6,822 nt of DNA from DATDCY01 sp031406795 [NCBI: Candidatus Rokuibacteriota bacterium] (GTDB taxonomy: Bacteria; JAUVQV01). This document shows, one piece after another, positions 5,390 through 6,822 of this stretch; the first letter of the stretch is position 1, and every line of letters begins with the position of its first letter. The stretch covers positions 1-6,822 of the forward strand of contig JANOHV010000022.1 of assembly GCA_031406795.1 (NCBI GenBank), given 5' to 3'. The notes beneath the pieces are model-generated. The model worked only from the letters and a program-made list of their open reading frames with translations, searched no databases and was not told the origin of the DNA. A program made the position numbers and the translations under genes.

Positions 5390-6822
5390 ATGCGCAGCAA
5401 CGCGAACCACCACGAGCCGACTTTGGATTTTGGCCTGCCCGCAGCGTATGCCGACATCGCGCTGCGGCTGGCGCTCCCCGGGTCGCTCCAGTTCGGCATC
5501 CCCGAGCATCTGCGCGGGAGTCTGCGCATCGGCCAGCGCGTCATGGTCCCCCTGCGCGGCGGTCGCGACGTCGGCTACGTGGTCGGCCTCTCGAGCGAGC
5601 CGAAAGTCCGGGGCATCCGCCCGATCGAGCGGGTGCTCGACCCCGAGCCGCACGTGCCGCCGGACCTGCTCGAACTCATGCTCTGGATCGCGCACCACTA
5701 CCTCTCTCCCCTCGGGATGGTACTGCGCGCCGCCATACCGCAGTCGGTCCACTACGAGGGAACGCACAAGGCGATCGCCCGCGAGCGCCAGATCCTCACC
5801 GCGACCCTCGCTCTGCCCTTCGACGAGGCCGAAGCGCTGCTCCCCGACCTGGCCCGCCGCGCCCCCGCGCAGGCCGAGGCGCTGGCCGGCCTCTGCCGGG
5901 GGCAGGGCAAACCGGTCCCGGCGTCCACCTTCAACCGCGCCGCTCTCGAGGGTCTGCAGAAAAAGGGGCTCGTGACGCTAGCCTGCACCGGGTCCCGCCG
6001 CGGCATCCTCCCCCCGCCCGACGACGCGGTGGAGCCCGCGCCGCTGACGCCCGCGCAAACCGCAGTCTTCTCGCAGATCCTCCCGGCGCTCGCGGGCGGC
6101 GCAAAGCCGCTGCTCGTGCAGGGCGTCACGGGCAGCGGCAAGACCGAGCTCTACCTGCGGGCGATCCGCACGCTGCCGCCCGACCGGCAGGCGCTGCTGC
6201 TGGTTCCCGAAGTCTCGCTGACCATCCAGCTGATCCGCCACCTGCGCGAGCGGCTCCCCTTCCCGATCGCCGTCTGGCACCACCAGCTCTCGGACGGCGA
6301 GAAGTTCGATCTCTGGCGCGCAATCCGCCGCGGCGAGGTACGCACGGTCGTCGGCACGCGCTCGGCGCTCTTCGTACCGCTGCCCCGACTCGGGCTGATC
6401 GTGATCGACGAGGAGCAGGAGGCCTCTTTCAAACAGGAGGAGACCCCTTGTTACCACGCCCGGGACGCGGCCATCGTCCGCGCAGCCAATTGCGGCGCCG
6501 TGGTGATCCTGGGGTCGGCGACTCCGAGCCTCGAGAGCCGTCACCTGGCCGAAGAGGGGATCTTCACGCTGCTGCGCCTGCCCGAGCGCTACACCGGCCT
6601 GCCGCTCCCGCAGGTCGAGATCCTCGACCTGCGAAACTATGCCGCCCCCGGCCGCCGCTCGATCGGCCAGCGGGGCGAGGAACCGCGACTGATCGCCCCG
6701 CCTCTGCTCGACGCCGCCCGCGAGACGCTCGAGCGCGGCGATCAGGTCCTCTTCTTTCTCAACCGCCGCGGCTTTGCGCCCCACACCCAGTGCCGGGCCT
6801 GCGGCGCGGGGATCAGCTGCCC
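5390..6822 (+). CDS. priA: Primosomal protein N' PriA, replication restart helicase (3' end cut by window edge)
   Basis: PriA is a 3'-to-5' DNA helicase that recognises stalled or repaired forks and reloads the replisome. 477 codons are visible. Residues about 20-115 form the 3'-end-binding domain (ADIALRLALPGSLQFGIPE onward). The helicase domain starts near 218 and carries Walker A GVTGSGKT (245-252), LLLVPEVSLT (269-278), GTRSALF (322-328), motif II DEEQEASFKQEETPCYHARD (340-359), GSATPSLES (375-383) and FLNRRGF (456-462). The zinc-binding cysteines begin with CRACG (468-472) and C477, where the window ends. Motif II reads DEEQ, while PriA normally has DEEH. The ATG at 5390 is the first start after an in-frame stop at 5375-5377. 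It has no clear Shine-Dalgarno site and gives about 18 residues more at the N-terminus than E. coli PriA; a TTG at 5423 is an alternative. The gene diverges from the P-loop gene across only 62 bases, with no convincing promoter seen. Confidence 0.96.
   Translation, partial: MRSNANHHEPTLDFGLPAAYADIALRLALPGSLQFGIPEHLRGSLRIGQRVMVPLRGGRDVGYVVGLSSEPKVRGIRPIERVLDPEPHVPPDLLELMLWIAHHYLSPLGMVLRAAIPQSVHYEGTHKAIARERQILTATLALPFDEAEALLPDLARRAPAQAEALAGLCRGQGKPVPASTFNRAALEGLQKKGLVTLACTGSRRGILPPPDDAVEPAPLTPAQTAVFSQILPALAGGAKPLLVQGVTGSGKTELYLRAIRTLPPDRQALLLVPEVSLTIQLIRHLRERLPFPIAVWHHQLSDGEKFDLWRAIRRGEVRTVVGTRSALFVPLPRLGLIVIDEEQEASFKQEETPCYHARDAAIVRAANCGAVVILGSATPSLESRHLAEEGIFTLLRLPERYTGLPLPQVEILDLRNYAAPGRRSIGQRGEEPRLIAPPLLDAARETLERGDQVLFFLNRRGFAPHTQCRACGAGISC

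Noticed and set aside
5978-6784. Minus-strand open frame (268 codons) opposite priA
   Set aside because: It is antisense to conserved PriA helicase motifs and has no recognisable domain.

Overview
This is a G+C-rich bacterial window holding six genes, five on the minus strand and one on the plus strand. A ferredoxin-linked 2-oxoacid oxidoreductase operon points to an organism with anaerobic metabolism. The look of the vor operon and of a GTAGGGGCGGG-type intergenic repeat would fit an uncultured Desulfobacterota-like bacterium, but the sequence alone cannot fix the taxon.

Layout, left to right. Positions 1-1120 (minus) are the 5' two-thirds or less of a type I restriction-modification methyltransferase, HsdM, cut by the left edge. 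A relatively AT-rich gap (1121-1269) with two dyad symmetries follows. Positions 1270-4023 (minus) are a compact three-gene operon for a branched-chain 2-oxoacid:ferredoxin oxidoreductase. In transcription order it encodes a 2x[4Fe-4S] ferredoxin subunit (3784-4023), the alpha subunit VorB (2699-3763), and one polypeptide that fuses the TPP-binding beta subunit to the gamma subunit (1270-2706). A near-consensus sigma70-type promoter (TTGACC-17-TACAAT) sits so close to the ferredoxin ATG that the mRNA is predicted to be leaderless. Upstream of it is a mosaic palindromic repeat (4086-4167) whose right arm supplies the stop codon of the next gene.

Positions 4162-4746 (minus) encode a Maf-type nucleoside triphosphate pyrophosphatase. 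Positions 4845-5327 (minus) encode a small P-loop NTPase of the MobB/BioD kind, with no certain function. An AT-rich, palindrome-studded spacer separates these two genes. Diverging from them, priA (5390 to the right edge, plus) encodes the primosomal replication-restart helicase. It is cut within its zinc-binding region and has DEEQ where PriA normally has DEEH.

The three vor genes clearly work as one enzyme: alpha and beta hold TPP and the substrate, gamma closes the CoA/acyl step, and the ferredoxin subunit carries electrons out. Maf and PriA are housekeeping functions. HsdM is an accessory defence gene whose partners (hsdS, hsdR) would lie beyond the left edge. I see no wholly new system. 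The most useful points are the predicted leaderless vor mRNA, the beta-gamma fusion, the repeat-derived stop codon and the PriA motif change.
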